A stretch of DNA of 32,006 nucleotides from Gammaproteobacteria bacterium. GTDB lineage: Bacteria > Pseudomonadota > Gammaproteobacteria > Steroidobacterales > Steroidobacteraceae. Both the position numbers and the translations under genes were made by a program. Shown one piece after another: positions 1 through 7,265 of this stretch. The notes under the pieces were generated by a model, which was given only the letters and a program-made list of their open reading frames with translations, searched no databases and was not told where the DNA came from. Every line of letters starts with the position of its first letter. Within the stretch, counting starts at the first letter, position 1. The stretch is from NCBI GenBank assembly GCA_027307325.1, contig DAHUXE010000120.1, forward strand, positions 1-32,006, in the 5' to 3' direction.

Positions 1-546
1 GACGTAGAAGTCGTGGCGGGGCGCGGTGCGCGAGCCCGCCGCCTCGGTGAACCACGGGTGCTGGTCCGAGGTGTGGTTGAGCACCATGTCGAGGATGACG
101 CGGATGTGGTGCCGGGCGGCCTCGGCCAGCAGGCGGTCGAAATCGGCGAGCGTCCCGTATACCGGATCGATCGCCTGGTAGTCGGAGATGTCGTAGCCGA
201 AGTCCACCTGCGGCGAGGGATAGCAGGGCGCGATCCAGATGGCATCGACGCCGAGCGACTCGAGGTAGTCGAGCCGCTGCGTGATGCCGTTCAGGTCGCC
301 GATGCCGTCGCCGCTGGAATCCTGGAAGCTGCGCGGATAGATCTCGTAGATCACGGCGTTGTGCCACCAGGGCGCTTTCGCGGCCGCGACCGGTGCCGCA
401 GCTGCCGGCGGCGACTCGTGTACGGCTGCGGCACCGGCGCCCGCCGCCAGGCACGACGCGACGTACAGCAGCGCGCACGCCGCCGCGCGCGAGAGGATCG
501 TTGACCGACTCGAGACCGTGTGCTTGACGTCCTTCTTAGCCCACAT
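1..546 (-). CDS. GH13 alpha-glucosidase/alpha-amylase-family enzyme, exported (N-terminal part)
   Basis: The first 182 codons are present; the rest lies beyond the left edge. The protein opens with a basic N-terminus and a hydrophobic stretch (about residues 19-42), so it is exported. VASC (29-32) could act as a lipobox with Cys32 as the lipidated residue, otherwise cleavage would fall near residue 40. From residue 59 a typical GH13 barrel start follows: WWHNAVIYEIYPRSF, then the calcium-site-like DSSGDGIGD, and conserved region I as DMVLNH (153-158) followed by TSDQHPWF. The catalytic Asp/Glu/Asp are not in the window. The fold and spacing resemble oligo-1,6-glucosidase/alpha-glucosidase types rather than true amylases (inference). 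The ATG at 546 has an AGAAGGA ribosome site about 10 bases upstream. It sits at the edge of an alpha-glucan cluster and probably trims maltodextrins in the periplasm or at the outer membrane. Confidence 0.88.
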   Translation of the reverse strand, partial: MWAKKDVKHTVSSRSTILSRAAACALLYVASCLAAGAGAAAVHESPPAAAAPVAAAKAPWWHNAVIYEIYPRSFQDSSGDGIGDLNGITQRLDYLESLGVDAIWIAPCYPSPQVDFGYDISDYQAIDPVYGTLADFDRLLAEAARHHIRVILDMVLNHTSDQHPWFTEAAGSRTAPRHDFYV

Positions 547-826
547 GGGCTAGGATTCCTTCTGCAAGGCGACGATGTCCCGCCGCGAGATGGTTGCGAG
601 CGGAGTTCACGTCACGGTCATGGGTGAACTCATGCAGGTCATAGCCGGAAAGAAACCGACCCTCGCGCTCGAGGACCTTGGCGCAAAGCTCGTTATCGTA
701 GTTCCAGACGAAGTTCACCAAGCGGGCCTGCTTGAGGAGCAAGCGAGCATGCCGGTCACGCACGCGCAGGTGCAGTGTACGCTCGAGGCGGTCCTCTCTT
801 GCCGCTTGGTTGTCACGGGTGCTCAT
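536..826 (-). pseudogene. TnpB (IS200/IS605 OrfB) remnant with in-frame internal deletion
   Basis: The short frame encodes 96 residues from ATG 826 (a TTG three codons earlier is also open). The first two thirds match the N-terminal helix-turn-helix region of IS605-type TnpB: a run ending LVNFVWNYDNE, then GRFLSGYDLHEFT. It jumps directly to HDRDVNSARN and GHRRLAEGI, which is the extreme C-terminus of TnpB. The whole RuvC-like nuclease core and the zinc finger, normally about 250-300 residues, are missing, so it cannot be an active nuclease. The junction shows a CATGA direct repeat 12 bases apart, compatible with deletion at short homology. The 3' end overlaps the start of the GH13 gene by 11 bases. 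Identification rests on motif memory, but both termini agree in order and strand. Confidence 0.75.
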
Positions 827-960
827 CACTTGCAATATAGCCGACTGGTGGCGCGCGCGGCGGTGCCTTGCACGGCTCTTTTTTAGGGGATTTCGCGGAA
901 AAAGCTAGGCCACCATTCATACAGTACTGGATCACCACTCGACCTGGTTGAGCCGTATAT

Positions 961-1013
961 CTCCGGCCTGCGGGCCGGAGTTCCTCCGGCGCGGGTTGAC
1001 AAATCCCCGCGCC
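961..1013. repeat. Cluster of three overlapping stem-loops upstream of the MFS gene
   Basis: Three perfect inverted repeats are visible. CTCCGGCC (961-968) pairs with GGCCGGAG (973-980). GCCGGAG (974-980) can instead pair with CTCCGGC (984-990). GGCGCGGG (988-995) pairs with CCCGCGCC (1006-1013) around a 10-base loop starting TTGACA. The first two share an arm and exclude each other. They lie about 40-90 bases before the MFS start and about 135 bases upstream of the tnpB remnant, so they may be the subterminal hairpins of the decayed IS200/IS605 element or a leader structure of the transporter mRNA. No T-run follows any of them. Confidence 0.55.
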
Positions 1014-1050
1014 CTCACTGGCAACTGGTCTGCCCGAATAGTACGCGCAA

Positions 1051-2538
1051 ATGCCACACGCGAAACCACTCCTCTCCTTCTGGCAGATCTTCAACATGTG
1101 CTTCGGCTTCCTCGGCCTGCAGTTCGGCTTCGCGCTGCAGAACGCCAACGTGAGCCGGATCTTTCAGACGCTCGGCGCCGGACTCGAGCAGGTGCCGCTG
1201 CTGTGGATCGCCGCGCCGTTCACGGGACTGCTGGTGCAGCCGCTGATCGGCTATTGCTCCGACCGCACCTGGACACGGCTCGGCCGGCGCCGCCCTTACT
1301 TTCTCGCCGGCGCGCTGCTCGCCGCAGCCGCGCTGGTGCTCATGCCGCGCTCGCAGAGTCTGTGGGTCGCGGCGGCGCTGTTGTGGCTCCTCGACGGCGC
1401 GATCAACGTGTCGATGGAGCCGTTTCGCGCGTTCGTCGGCGATCAGCTGAATCCCGGTCAGCGGGCCACCGGCTATTCGATGCAGAGTTTCTTCATCGGC
1501 CTGGGCGCCGTGGTGGCGAGCATGCTGCCGTGGCTGCTGGGGCGCGGCGGCGTCAGCAATAACGCCGCCCCTGGCGCCGACGGCCCCGGCATCCCGGACA
1601 CGGTGCGCTATTCCTTCGAGATCGGAGCCGTCGTGCTGCTCGGCGCCGTCCTCTGGACCACGTTGCTCTCACGTGAGTATCCGCCCGAGGAGCTCTTCGC
1701 CTTCGATGACGCGAGTCCCGCCGAGCCCCACGCCGCACCCGACCCGGGCCGCGAGCGCCGTCGGGGCTCGGTCTGGACGCTGAGCGCGCTCGCGGCCATG
1801 GTGCTGATTCGCTTCTTTGCGCTCGACCCGCAGCTCTATCTGGTGTGCGGCGGCGCGCTGCTCTGGGGACTCGCGCAGTGGCTGCATGGCCGCGGCGTGC
1901 GCGCAGGGGCATTCACCACCTTCATGCGCGACCTCGCGACCATGCCGCAGGCGATGCGGCGGCTCGCGCCGGTGCAGTTCTTCTCCTGGCTCGCTCTGTT
2001 CTCGATGTGGATCTACACCACGGCGGCGGTCGCGCAGGTGCACTTCGGCGCCACCGATCCGCGCTCCGAGGCCTTCAATCACGGCGCCAACTGGGTCGGA
2101 GTGCTGTTCGCGGCGTACAACGGCTTTGCCGCGCTCGCCGCCGCGGTCATTCCGCTCATGGTGCGCCGCTTCGGGCTGCGGCTGAGTCATCTCATCAACG
2201 TCTGGCTGGGAGCGGCGGCGCTCTTGTCCTTCGCGGTGATTCGGGATCCCGACTGGCTGCTGCTCAGCATGGTCGGCATGGGATTCGCCTGGGCCTCGGT
2301 GCTCTCGCTCCCCTATGCGCTGCTCTCAGACAGCCTGCCGGCGCAGAAGATGGGCCTCTACATGGGGGTCTTCAACTTCTTCATCGTGATCCCCCAGCTG
2401 GTTGCCGCGAGCGTGCTCGGATTCCTGTTGCATGCGGTGTTCGGCGGGGCGCCGATCTATGCGCTGGTGCTCGGGGGCGCGAGCTTCATCGCAGCGGGCG
2501 TCCTGGTGCTGCGTGTTCCGCAACCCGATCCGGGATGA
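1051..2538 (+). CDS. MFS sugar transporter, SLC45/GPH-like (probable maltose/maltodextrin importer)
   Basis: This 495-residue inner-membrane protein has about twelve hydrophobic segments. Near the N-terminus GFALQNANVSRIFQTLGA, and after TM2 the loop SDRTWTRLGRRRPYF, are hallmarks of sucrose/maltose proton symporters of the SLC45-like group. Family knowledge links such transporters to maltose uptake in Caulobacter, Xanthomonas and Shewanella, where they sit beside a TonB receptor, a LacI regulator and GH13 enzymes, the same company as here. The substrate is therefore inferred to be maltose or short maltodextrins. The central loop (about residues 225-245) is charged and hydrophilic, as expected between the two six-helix halves. 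The ATG at 1051 has no clear Shine-Dalgarno. A perfect TTGACA lies at 996-1001 but no good -10 follows it. The next gene begins 44 bases downstream, so the two may be co-transcribed. Confidence 0.88.
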   Translation: MPHAKPLLSFWQIFNMCFGFLGLQFGFALQNANVSRIFQTLGAGLEQVPLLWIAAPFTGLLVQPLIGYCSDRTWTRLGRRRPYFLAGALLAAAALVLMPRSQSLWVAAALLWLLDGAINVSMEPFRAFVGDQLNPGQRATGYSMQSFFIGLGAVVASMLPWLLGRGGVSNNAAPGADGPGIPDTVRYSFEIGAVVLLGAVLWTTLLSREYPPEELFAFDDASPAEPHAAPDPGRERRRGSVWTLSALAAMVLIRFFALDPQLYLVCGGALLWGLAQWLHGRGVRAGAFTTFMRDLATMPQAMRRLAPVQFFSWLALFSMWIYTTAAVAQVHFGATDPRSEAFNHGANWVGVLFAAYNGFAALAAAVIPLMVRRFGLRLSHLINVWLGAAALLSFAVIRDPDWLLLSMVGMGFAWASVLSLPYALLSDSLPAQKMGLYMGVFNFFIVIPQLVAASVLGFLLHAVFGGAPIYALVLGGASFIAAGVLVLRVPQPDPG

Positions 2539-2582
2539 ACTTCGGCCACGCCGCGGTGCCGAAGGCAGTGAGGAGTGGATAA

Positions 2583-3092
2583 ATGTCGCAGGTGTTGCGT
2601 TCCATCGGGATGATCCTGGGCTGCGCATTGCTGCTCGCGTCCGCGTCGCAGGGTGCGGAGCCGCGGACCACGGTCACGTTCGCGCCGGCGGTGGCGGGCC
2701 GGATGGCGGCCTACGGCGAGGCTGAGCGCGCGACGCTCGAGTCTGCGGTCGACACGGCCGTGCAGCGCGCGACCCGCCAGGTGCCCTTGCCCGCGGGGGC
2801 CACGATCCAGGTGACGTTCGAGGAGCTCGCACCGTCGCATCCGACCCGGGCGCAACTGATGGCGAATCCGGCCGCGGACCCGACACGCACTCGCTTCCTC
2901 GGCGGCGCCGGGCTCACCGGCGAAGTGCGCGACGCGAGCGGACACGTGCTGGCCACGGTCCGCCATCGTTACTTTCCCCCGACTCTGAGGCTCGCTTCGG
3001 CTTCGCTCGATCCGTGGGCGGACGCGCGACTCGCGATCGATCAATTCGCGATCAAGCTCGCGGCTGCCTGCCGCGATCTCAAGCGCAGCTGA
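2583..3092 (+). CDS. Small exported protein of unknown function
   Basis: This 169-residue protein is not recognised as a named family. It has a clear signal peptide (about residues 5-24, likely cleaved near SQG|AE), so it should be periplasmic or outer-membrane associated. The mature part is a mixed alpha/beta sequence rich in Ala, Arg and Thr. It ends in an amphipathic stretch with a single Cys and has no transmembrane helix or catalytic signature I can name. A good ribosome site (GAGGAG, about seven bases before the ATG) supports the start. It lies 44 bases after the MFS gene in the same direction and its stop is only four bases from the convergent stop of the LacI gene, so it probably shares the transporter transcript. 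A role in sugar use is possible from context only. Confidence 0.75.
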   Translation: MSQVLRSIGMILGCALLLASASQGAEPRTTVTFAPAVAGRMAAYGEAERATLESAVDTAVQRATRQVPLPAGATIQVTFEELAPSHPTRAQLMANPAADPTRTRFLGGAGLTGEVRDASGHVLATVRHRYFPPTLRLASASLDPWADARLAIDQFAIKLAAACRDLKRS

Positions 3093-3096
3093 GCTC

Positions 3097-4197
3097 TTAC
3101 TTGGGCGAGGCCGCGGCGCGCGCGGGGTGACGCCGGGCAGTGGAAGGACTGATGCCGCACGAGCGGCGCACCACGAGGCGCGTCGGCAACATCTGGCCCT
3201 CGGCGTGCTCGTCGCGGATCTGCCGCAACAGAGTCTCCACCAGCACCTCGCCCGCGAGGCGGGTGTTCTGTGCAATCGTCGTAAGCGGCGGACTTGCGAG
3301 GCCCGCCGCCGGAATGTCATCGAAGCCGATCACCGCCACGTCGGCCGGCACCGCGAGGCCGCGCTCCTGCAGCGCGCGCATTGCGCCGAGCGCGATGAGG
3401 TCGCTCGCGCCCACGATGGCGTCGAACTTAACGCCCCGCTTCAGCAGCTCGCCGGCCGCCGCGTAGCCCGCGTGCTCGGTGCTGATGGCGTCCACCTGCA
3501 GCGCCGCACTGACTGGTGCGTTGGCTTCCGTGAGCGCGCGCTCGAAGCCGCGGTAACGATCGAGAAACTCCGGGCAACCGCCCGAGATGCCGCCGAGAAA
3601 CGCGAGCCGGCGGCGGCCGCGGCCGAGCAGATGCCGCGCCGCCTGGTAGCCTCCCTCGAGGTTGTCCGAGCCGATCGACAGGCCGGGCTGCCCTGGTTGC
3701 ACCGCGCCCCAGCGCACGAAGTGAGTCCCCTGCTCGGTGAGGCGCTCGAGACGTTCGCGATACAGCAGGTAGTCGCCATAGCCGAGGAGGATCAGGCCGT
3801 CGGCCTTGCGGCTGTCCTCGTACTCCTTGTGCCAGTCGCCCGCGCGCTGCTGGAACGAGACCAGGAGGTCGTAGCCGCGCTGTGCGCAGGCGCGGGTGAT
3901 CGAGCCCAGCATCGCGACGAAGAACGGATTGATCGCGGAGTCATCCGAGGTCGGATCCTCGAAGATGAGGAGCGCCAGCGTGTTGGAGCGCTGAAAGCGC
4001 AGGTTCGAGGCGTTCTTGTCGACCCGGTAGTTGAGCTGCTGCGCGACGGCGAGTACCCGCTTGCGGGTTTCCTCGCTCACACGCGGGCTGCCGCGCAGTG
4101 CGCGTGACACCGTCGGCTGAGACACCCCGGCCTGGTACGCAATGTCAAATGACGTAGCCTTGGCCGGCGCACGTCCATGAGCCCTGTCGCTGCTCAC
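3097..4197 (-). CDS. LacI-family transcriptional repressor (probable maltodextrin regulator)
   Basis: This 366-residue regulator begins with a LacI-type helix-turn-helix (about residues 14-60, with GVSQPTVSRALRG at 24-36 and the hinge-helix region to about 65). A periplasmic-binding-protein-like sensor domain follows. Typical sensor features are NPFFVAMLGSI, the GLILLGYGD segment, VIGFDDIPAAGLASPPLTTI and the C-terminal VVRRSCG. The start is a GTG at 4197 preceded by a G-rich GAGGGGGG ribosome site. The gene is divergent from the TonB receptor, with about 226 bases between their starts. Such placement usually means the regulator represses the receptor and itself until a glucan-derived sugar binds. 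A central-CG palindrome in the gap (4306-4313) is a candidate operator. The LacI assignment is firm; the maltose-type ligand is inferred from neighbours. Confidence 0.93.
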   Translation of the reverse strand: MSSDRAHGRAPAKATSFDIAYQAGVSQPTVSRALRGSPRVSEETRKRVLAVAQQLNYRVDKNASNLRFQRSNTLALLIFEDPTSDDSAINPFFVAMLGSITRACAQRGYDLLVSFQQRAGDWHKEYEDSRKADGLILLGYGDYLLYRERLERLTEQGTHFVRWGAVQPGQPGLSIGSDNLEGGYQAARHLLGRGRRRLAFLGGISGGCPEFLDRYRGFERALTEANAPVSAALQVDAISTEHAGYAAAGELLKRGVKFDAIVGASDLIALGAMRALQERGLAVPADVAVIGFDDIPAAGLASPPLTTIAQNTRLAGEVLVETLLRQIRDEHAEGQMLPTRLVVRRSCGISPSTARRHPARAAASPK

Positions 4198-4301
4198 TCG
4201 GCCCCCCCTCGCCCGCAGAGTATAGGCGCAAAGAAACCCGGCAGCGACCCGCGGTCACCAGGGCGGCTTGCAAGAGTGGGCCGCAGAGCGCGGCCTTGCA
4301 T

Positions 4302-4317
4302 GTGAATACGTATGCCG
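4302..4317. promoter_or_regulatory. Candidate LacI-family operator in front of the TonB receptor
   Basis: The gap between the divergent LacI and receptor genes contains ATACGTAT (4306-4313), a perfect palindrome with the central CG typical of LacI-family operators. The flanks extend it imperfectly (TGAATACG facing GGCATACG on the other strand). I did not see a second copy in the other intergenic gaps of this locus. Position and symmetry fit, but no binding consensus was checked. Confidence 0.4.
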
Positions 4318-4423
4318 GCCCTTCCGGTCGGCGGCGTCCGATCGCTAGAGTCAGGTGAAGCTCGCTCGCGGGCGCTGGTATGCGGCCTGTGCGCTGCGTG
4401 CCACAAACTCAGGGGGATCTACT

Positions 4424-7204
4424 GTGGTTCAAAAGATACGAGACGTGTCGGCCGGCGTACGGCGCTGGACGATCGCGACGGTTGCGGGCTGCGGCCTGGT
4501 GTTGCTGGCTGCGGCCGGTCCCGCTCTGGCTCAGGAGCAGGCGGAAGCGACCGCCGGCTCTGCCGAGCAGGCGTTGCAGACCATCACCGTCACGGGCGTG
4601 CGGGCGGCGGTCGAGAGCGCCATCAAAGTGAAGGAGAACGCCGACAACATCGTCGAAGTGGTTTCCGCCGAGGACATCGGCAAGCTGCCGGACACCAGCA
4701 TCGCCGAATCGATCGCACGCCTGCCTGGTGTCACCGCGCAGCGCTCCGACGGCCGCAAGTCGGACATCAGCATCCGCGGCACCGATCCGGGATTCGCCAC
4801 GGGGCTTCTCAACGGCCGCGAGCAGGTGAGCACCGGCGACAATCGCAACATCGAGTATGACCAGTATCCGGCCGAGCTGATCAGCGGCGTGGTCGTCTAC
4901 AAGACGCCCGACGCAGCGCTCATCGGCCAGGGACTTTCCGGGACCATCGCGCTGCAGACGATCCGCCCGCTCGAGTACGGGCACCGCGCCACCGTGGTGG
5001 ACTTCCGCCTCGAGAAGAACTCTGACGCCTCCATGGGCGCCGACTCGAAGAACAACGGCTACCGCGGCAGCTTCTCGTTCATCGATCAGTTCCTCGACAA
5101 CACGCTCGGGGTCGCCTTTGGCTACGCGCGCCTCTCCACGCCGGTCGTCGGCCGGGAGCTCGGGCTCTATGACCCCTGGCAGGCCAACAACGGCGAGCAC
5201 GCCAATCTGCCCGCAACCGTGAATATCACCAACGGCATCAAGTCGCTCGCCAGCATGGGGAGTGACGTGCGCGACGGCGCGCTCGCGACGGTCGAGTGGC
5301 GGCCGACGAGCGCTTACACCAGCACGCTCGATGTCTACTGGACGTCCGAGCTGCAGAACAACAACCGGCGCAGCCTCGAGGTAAACCTCGGCAACTACAA
5401 CGGCTACCCGAACGCCACCTGTCCGGCGTGCACCGGTACGGCTAACTTCTCCAACGTCACGGTCGTGAACAACGCGGTGGTCGGGGCGACCGTCAGCAAT
5501 GTCGTGCCGCTGGCGCGCAACTTCCTCTACCTCACCAGCAGCGAGATCTTCCAGGCCGGCTGGAACAACAAGTGGAAGGGCGATGCCTGGAACGTCATGA
5601 GCGATCTTGCCTATTCGCGCGCGACGCGCGACGAGCATGATTACGAGACGCAGGGCCAGTACATCGGCGGTGTGACCGACACGATCACGTACTTCCTGCC
5701 GAACGGCTCGCAGCCGACGTTCACGGCGCAGAACAACTACACCGATCCCACCAAGGTGCTGGTCGGCCCGACCATCTACGGCGGCGGCTACAGCCGCTTC
5801 CCGCACGTGACGGACGAGCTCAAGTCCTTCCGTCTCGAGGGCACGCATCCGGCCGGCGGGTGGTTCAGCGATGTGATCCTCGGAGCCAACTACGACGACC
5901 GCTCCAAGGACAAGATCCAGCCGGAGACCGGCCTGAACACCGTTGGCGGTACCTTCGACCAGATCGGCAGCCAGTACCTGCTGGCACCGACCAATCTGAG
6001 CTTCTCCGGTACGCCATCCTCGCTCTCCTGGAACGTGCCTGGGGTTCTCGGCGCCTACTTCAATCCGGTCGTGCCCGGGTATCCCAGCCAGCCGGGGTTC
6101 GGCTACCTCACCGGCAAGTTCTGGGACGTGTTCGAGAAGCTCACGACTTTGTACGTCAAGGGGGACCTCAATCATCCGCTGTCGCCCGACGTGACCCTGC
6201 GGGGCAACATCGGCCTGCAGGTCATTCATACGCAGCAGAGCTCGACCTCCTTCTCCTATAACGAGGCGACACAGTCGAGCGTGCCGATCGGGGGCGGCAA
6301 GTCCTACAACGACATCCTGCCGGCCATGAACCTGGTCTTCGAGCTGCCGGCGCAGCAGCTGGCGCGTTTCAGCGCTGCACGCGAGATGATCCGGCCGCGC
6401 ATGGACCAGATGACGGCCGGACAGGACTTCAGCGTGGCGACCACGACCGGCATTCCGTCGAATACGGCCGGCAACCCGCTGCTCGATCCCTGGCGTGCCG
6501 ACGCGCTCGACCTCTCGTATGAGAAATACTTCGAGAGCAAGGCCTATGTTTCCGCGGCGCTCTTCTACAAGGACCTGAAGACCTACATCTACGACCAGAC
6601 GCAGCAGGTCGATCTGTCGAACCTGGTCGCGCGGCTGCCGCCGCCGGGGCCGGGTCAGCATCCGTACGTCAACACGGGGTTCCTGACCGTTCCTCTCAAC
6701 GGCAAGGGCGGCCGGCTCGACGGTGTTGAGTTCACGGCGTCCGCGCCGGGTGAGCTGCTTGCCCCGTGGCTGAGCGGCTTCGGTGCAAGTGTCAACCTGT
6801 CGCTCACCGACAGCTCGATCAAGGTCCAGGGACAGGTCTCAGGCGAGGCCTCGGCCAACATCACGCTGCCCGGTCTGTCGAAGACGGTGGCGAACGCCAC
6901 GCTCTATTACGAGAAAAACGGCTTCGCCGCGCGCGTCGCCTCCACTTATCGTTCCGACTACATCGGCGAGATCACGGACTTCGCGGGCGACCGCGCCCTC
7001 GAGTACGTGCGTCACGAGCTCATCACGGACTTCCAGACGAGCTACGAATTCCAGAACGGCCCGGCCAAGGGGCTCATGATCCTGTTCCAGGTCAACAACC
7101 TCACCAACACCCCGTTCATCGACTACTCGGGGAACGTCACGCAGACGCGCGACTACGAGACCTTCGGACGGGAGTTCTTCTTCGGGCTGAACTACAAGTT
7201 CTGA
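4424..7204 (+). CDS. TonB-dependent outer-membrane receptor (probable maltodextrin uptake)
   Basis: The receptor imports a ligand across the outer membrane using TonB energy. I place the start at GTG 4424 because AGGGGG sits seven bases upstream and the resulting N-terminus is a proper signal peptide ending ALA|QEQ. A GTG at 4355 is in frame but lacks a ribosome site and would bury the signal. The protein has about 926 residues. After the signal come a TonB-box-like ITVTGVR and the plug domain (IGKLPDTSIAESIARLPGV, then SDISIRGTDPGFATGLLNGR and the VVVYKTPDA segment). The beta-barrel follows and closes with FFFGLNYKF, whose terminal Phe is typical of outer-membrane proteins. Plug details fit the Xanthomonas/Caulobacter TonB-receptor subfamily used for sugars. 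Amylase and glucosidase genes follow directly, which supports maltodextrins as ligand (inference). Confidence 0.92.
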   Translation: MVQKIRDVSAGVRRWTIATVAGCGLVLLAAAGPALAQEQAEATAGSAEQALQTITVTGVRAAVESAIKVKENADNIVEVVSAEDIGKLPDTSIAESIARLPGVTAQRSDGRKSDISIRGTDPGFATGLLNGREQVSTGDNRNIEYDQYPAELISGVVVYKTPDAALIGQGLSGTIALQTIRPLEYGHRATVVDFRLEKNSDASMGADSKNNGYRGSFSFIDQFLDNTLGVAFGYARLSTPVVGRELGLYDPWQANNGEHANLPATVNITNGIKSLASMGSDVRDGALATVEWRPTSAYTSTLDVYWTSELQNNNRRSLEVNLGNYNGYPNATCPACTGTANFSNVTVVNNAVVGATVSNVVPLARNFLYLTSSEIFQAGWNNKWKGDAWNVMSDLAYSRATRDEHDYETQGQYIGGVTDTITYFLPNGSQPTFTAQNNYTDPTKVLVGPTIYGGGYSRFPHVTDELKSFRLEGTHPAGGWFSDVILGANYDDRSKDKIQPETGLNTVGGTFDQIGSQYLLAPTNLSFSGTPSSLSWNVPGVLGAYFNPVVPGYPSQPGFGYLTGKFWDVFEKLTTLYVKGDLNHPLSPDVTLRGNIGLQVIHTQQSSTSFSYNEATQSSVPIGGGKSYNDILPAMNLVFELPAQQLARFSAAREMIRPRMDQMTAGQDFSVATTTGIPSNTAGNPLLDPWRADALDLSYEKYFESKAYVSAALFYKDLKTYIYDQTQQVDLSNLVARLPPPGPGQHPYVNTGFLTVPLNGKGGRLDGVEFTASAPGELLAPWLSGFGASVNLSLTDSSIKVQGQVSGEASANITLPGLSKTVANATLYYEKNGFAARVASTYRSDYIGEITDFAGDRALEYVRHELITDFQTSYEFQNGPAKGLMILFQVNNLTNTPFIDYSGNVTQTRDYETFGREFFFGLNYKF

Positions 7205-7265
7205 CCAGACACGGAGCCGCAGGTCCTCGGGCCATGGACGGCCCGGCGGCGGCGCGGGAACCAAG

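Noticed and set aside
996-1024. TTGACA as a promoter -35 for the MFS gene
   Set aside because: A perfect -35, but the sequence 17 bases on (TGGCAA) is not a credible -10, and it sits in a hairpin loop.
948-1562. Plus-strand frame overlapping the MFS start out of frame
   Set aside because: Arg/Ala-rich alternate frame of the transporter gene, no domain.
4194-4406. 70-codon minus-strand frame in the lacI/receptor gap
   Set aside because: No ribosome site or conserved feature; it covers the promoter and candidate operator.
4409-6661. 750-codon antisense frame over the TonB receptor
   Set aside because: Same composition effect; the receptor on the plus strand explains the sequence fully.
7229-7244. 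Five-pair hairpin GGGCC/GGCCC between receptor and amylase
   Set aside because: Too short and without a T-run; expected by chance at this GC content.
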